From Cyclobacteriaceae bacterium (GTDB lineage: Bacteria; Bacteroidota; Bacteroidia; Cytophagales; Cyclobacteriaceae): 6,764 nucleotides of DNA. Position numbers and translations under genes: made by a program. Each line of letters opens with the position of its first letter. The first letter of the stretch is position 1. Positions 6,452 to 6,764 of this stretch are shown in pieces. Location: the NCBI GenBank assembly GCA_025455445.1, contig JALOMN010000085.1, positions 1-6,764 of the forward strand. The letters run 5' to 3'. The notes under the pieces were generated by a model. That model saw only the letters and a program-made list of their open reading frames with translations. It did not search any database and had not been told where the DNA came from.

Positions 6452-6764
6452 CAAAAGAAAACAGCTACTGAGCAGGTTCCAAAAACCAGGACAGAAAAGG
6501 ATCTGTTGGGTGAAAAGCAAATTCCATTTGATGCCTATTACGGAGTTCAAACACTTCGGGCATTGGAAAACTTTCCGATCAGCGGAGTAAAAACAAATTT
6601 CTATCCTGACTATGTAAAAGCTTACGCGATTGTGAAGTTGGCCGCTGCCCGCGCGAATACAGAAGTGGGGAGAATGAAAAAAGAAAAACTGGATGCCATT
6701 GAAAAAGCCTGCCAGGCGGTCATCGATGGAAAATACCATGACCAGTTTCTGACAGACCTTTATC
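6383..6764 (+). CDS. aspA: Aspartate ammonia-lyase with N-terminal signal peptide, C-terminus cut by window edge
   Basis: Aspartase deaminates L-aspartate to fumarate and ammonia. Only 127 codons are visible of an expected 500 or so. After a signal peptide (1-23) and a short linker (24-37), the family start is clear: EKDLLGEKQIPFDAYYGVQT (38-57), then LRALENFPISG (59-69), a helix VKLAAARAN (84-92), and GKYHDQFLTD (116-125). From memory this resembles Bacillus-type aspartases, which also carry Q rather than H in the YYGxQTLR segment, more than fumarase C, whose equivalent reads WGAQTQRS. The ammonia-lyase catalytic residues lie beyond the edge. The ATG at 6383 is the only sensible start: no other ATG occurs before codon 99. 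It follows the asparaginase gene by 105 bases and uses that enzyme's product. Periplasmic location is inferred from the signal peptide and is unusual, because E. coli and Bacillus aspartases are cytoplasmic. Confidence 0.9.
   Translation, partial: MKKIRVSIVLTLLTLLCIQYTEAQKKTATEQVPKTRTEKDLLGEKQIPFDAYYGVQTLRALENFPISGVKTNFYPDYVKAYAIVKLAAARANTEVGRMKKEKLDAIEKACQAVIDGKYHDQFLTDLY

Noticed and set aside
6416..6739. 107-residue minus-strand frame opposite aspA
   Set aside because: It lies opposite conserved aspartase codons and shows no motif.

Overview
This window most likely comes from a Bacteroidota chromosome, perhaps Cytophagales or a relative. The support is indirect. None of the five genes has a well-placed Shine-Dalgarno sequence, the start codons of several follow A-rich leaders, two signal peptides end in the QA-Q or EA-Q style common in that phylum, and base composition is moderately AT-rich. 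The finer lineage cannot be read from this sequence.

Left part, minus strand (1-1345): the first 210 codons of a beta-CASP metallo-beta-lactamase-fold hydrolase run off the left edge. Upstream of it on the same strand lies a 195-residue protein of unknown function. A divergent regulatory region of 149 bases (1346-1494) separates this protein from the next gene.

Middle, plus strand (1495-3573): a full-length glycogen debranching enzyme of the GlgX/isoamylase type (CBM48 plus GH13) with all catalytic residues. No other glycogen gene is visible.

Right part, plus strand (3816-6764): three genes that look like one catabolic unit. They are a Dcu-family C4-dicarboxylate transporter, a type II L-asparaginase with a signal peptide, and an aspartate ammonia-lyase cut by the right edge. 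The aspartase also begins with a clear signal peptide, although the well-studied aspartases are cytoplasmic. Read together, the genes suggest that asparagine is turned into aspartate and then fumarate outside the cytoplasmic membrane, and that fumarate (or residual aspartate) enters through Dcu in exchange for succinate. This is the most interesting point of the window.

The two longer gaps beside these genes hold structured DNA: two related inverted-repeat elements about 54 bases apart upstream of the transporter, and a nested imperfect palindrome with strong strand asymmetry between the asparaginase and aspartase genes. No tRNA, rRNA, CRISPR array, insertion sequence or phage gene was seen, and no gap between genes exceeds 300 bases.
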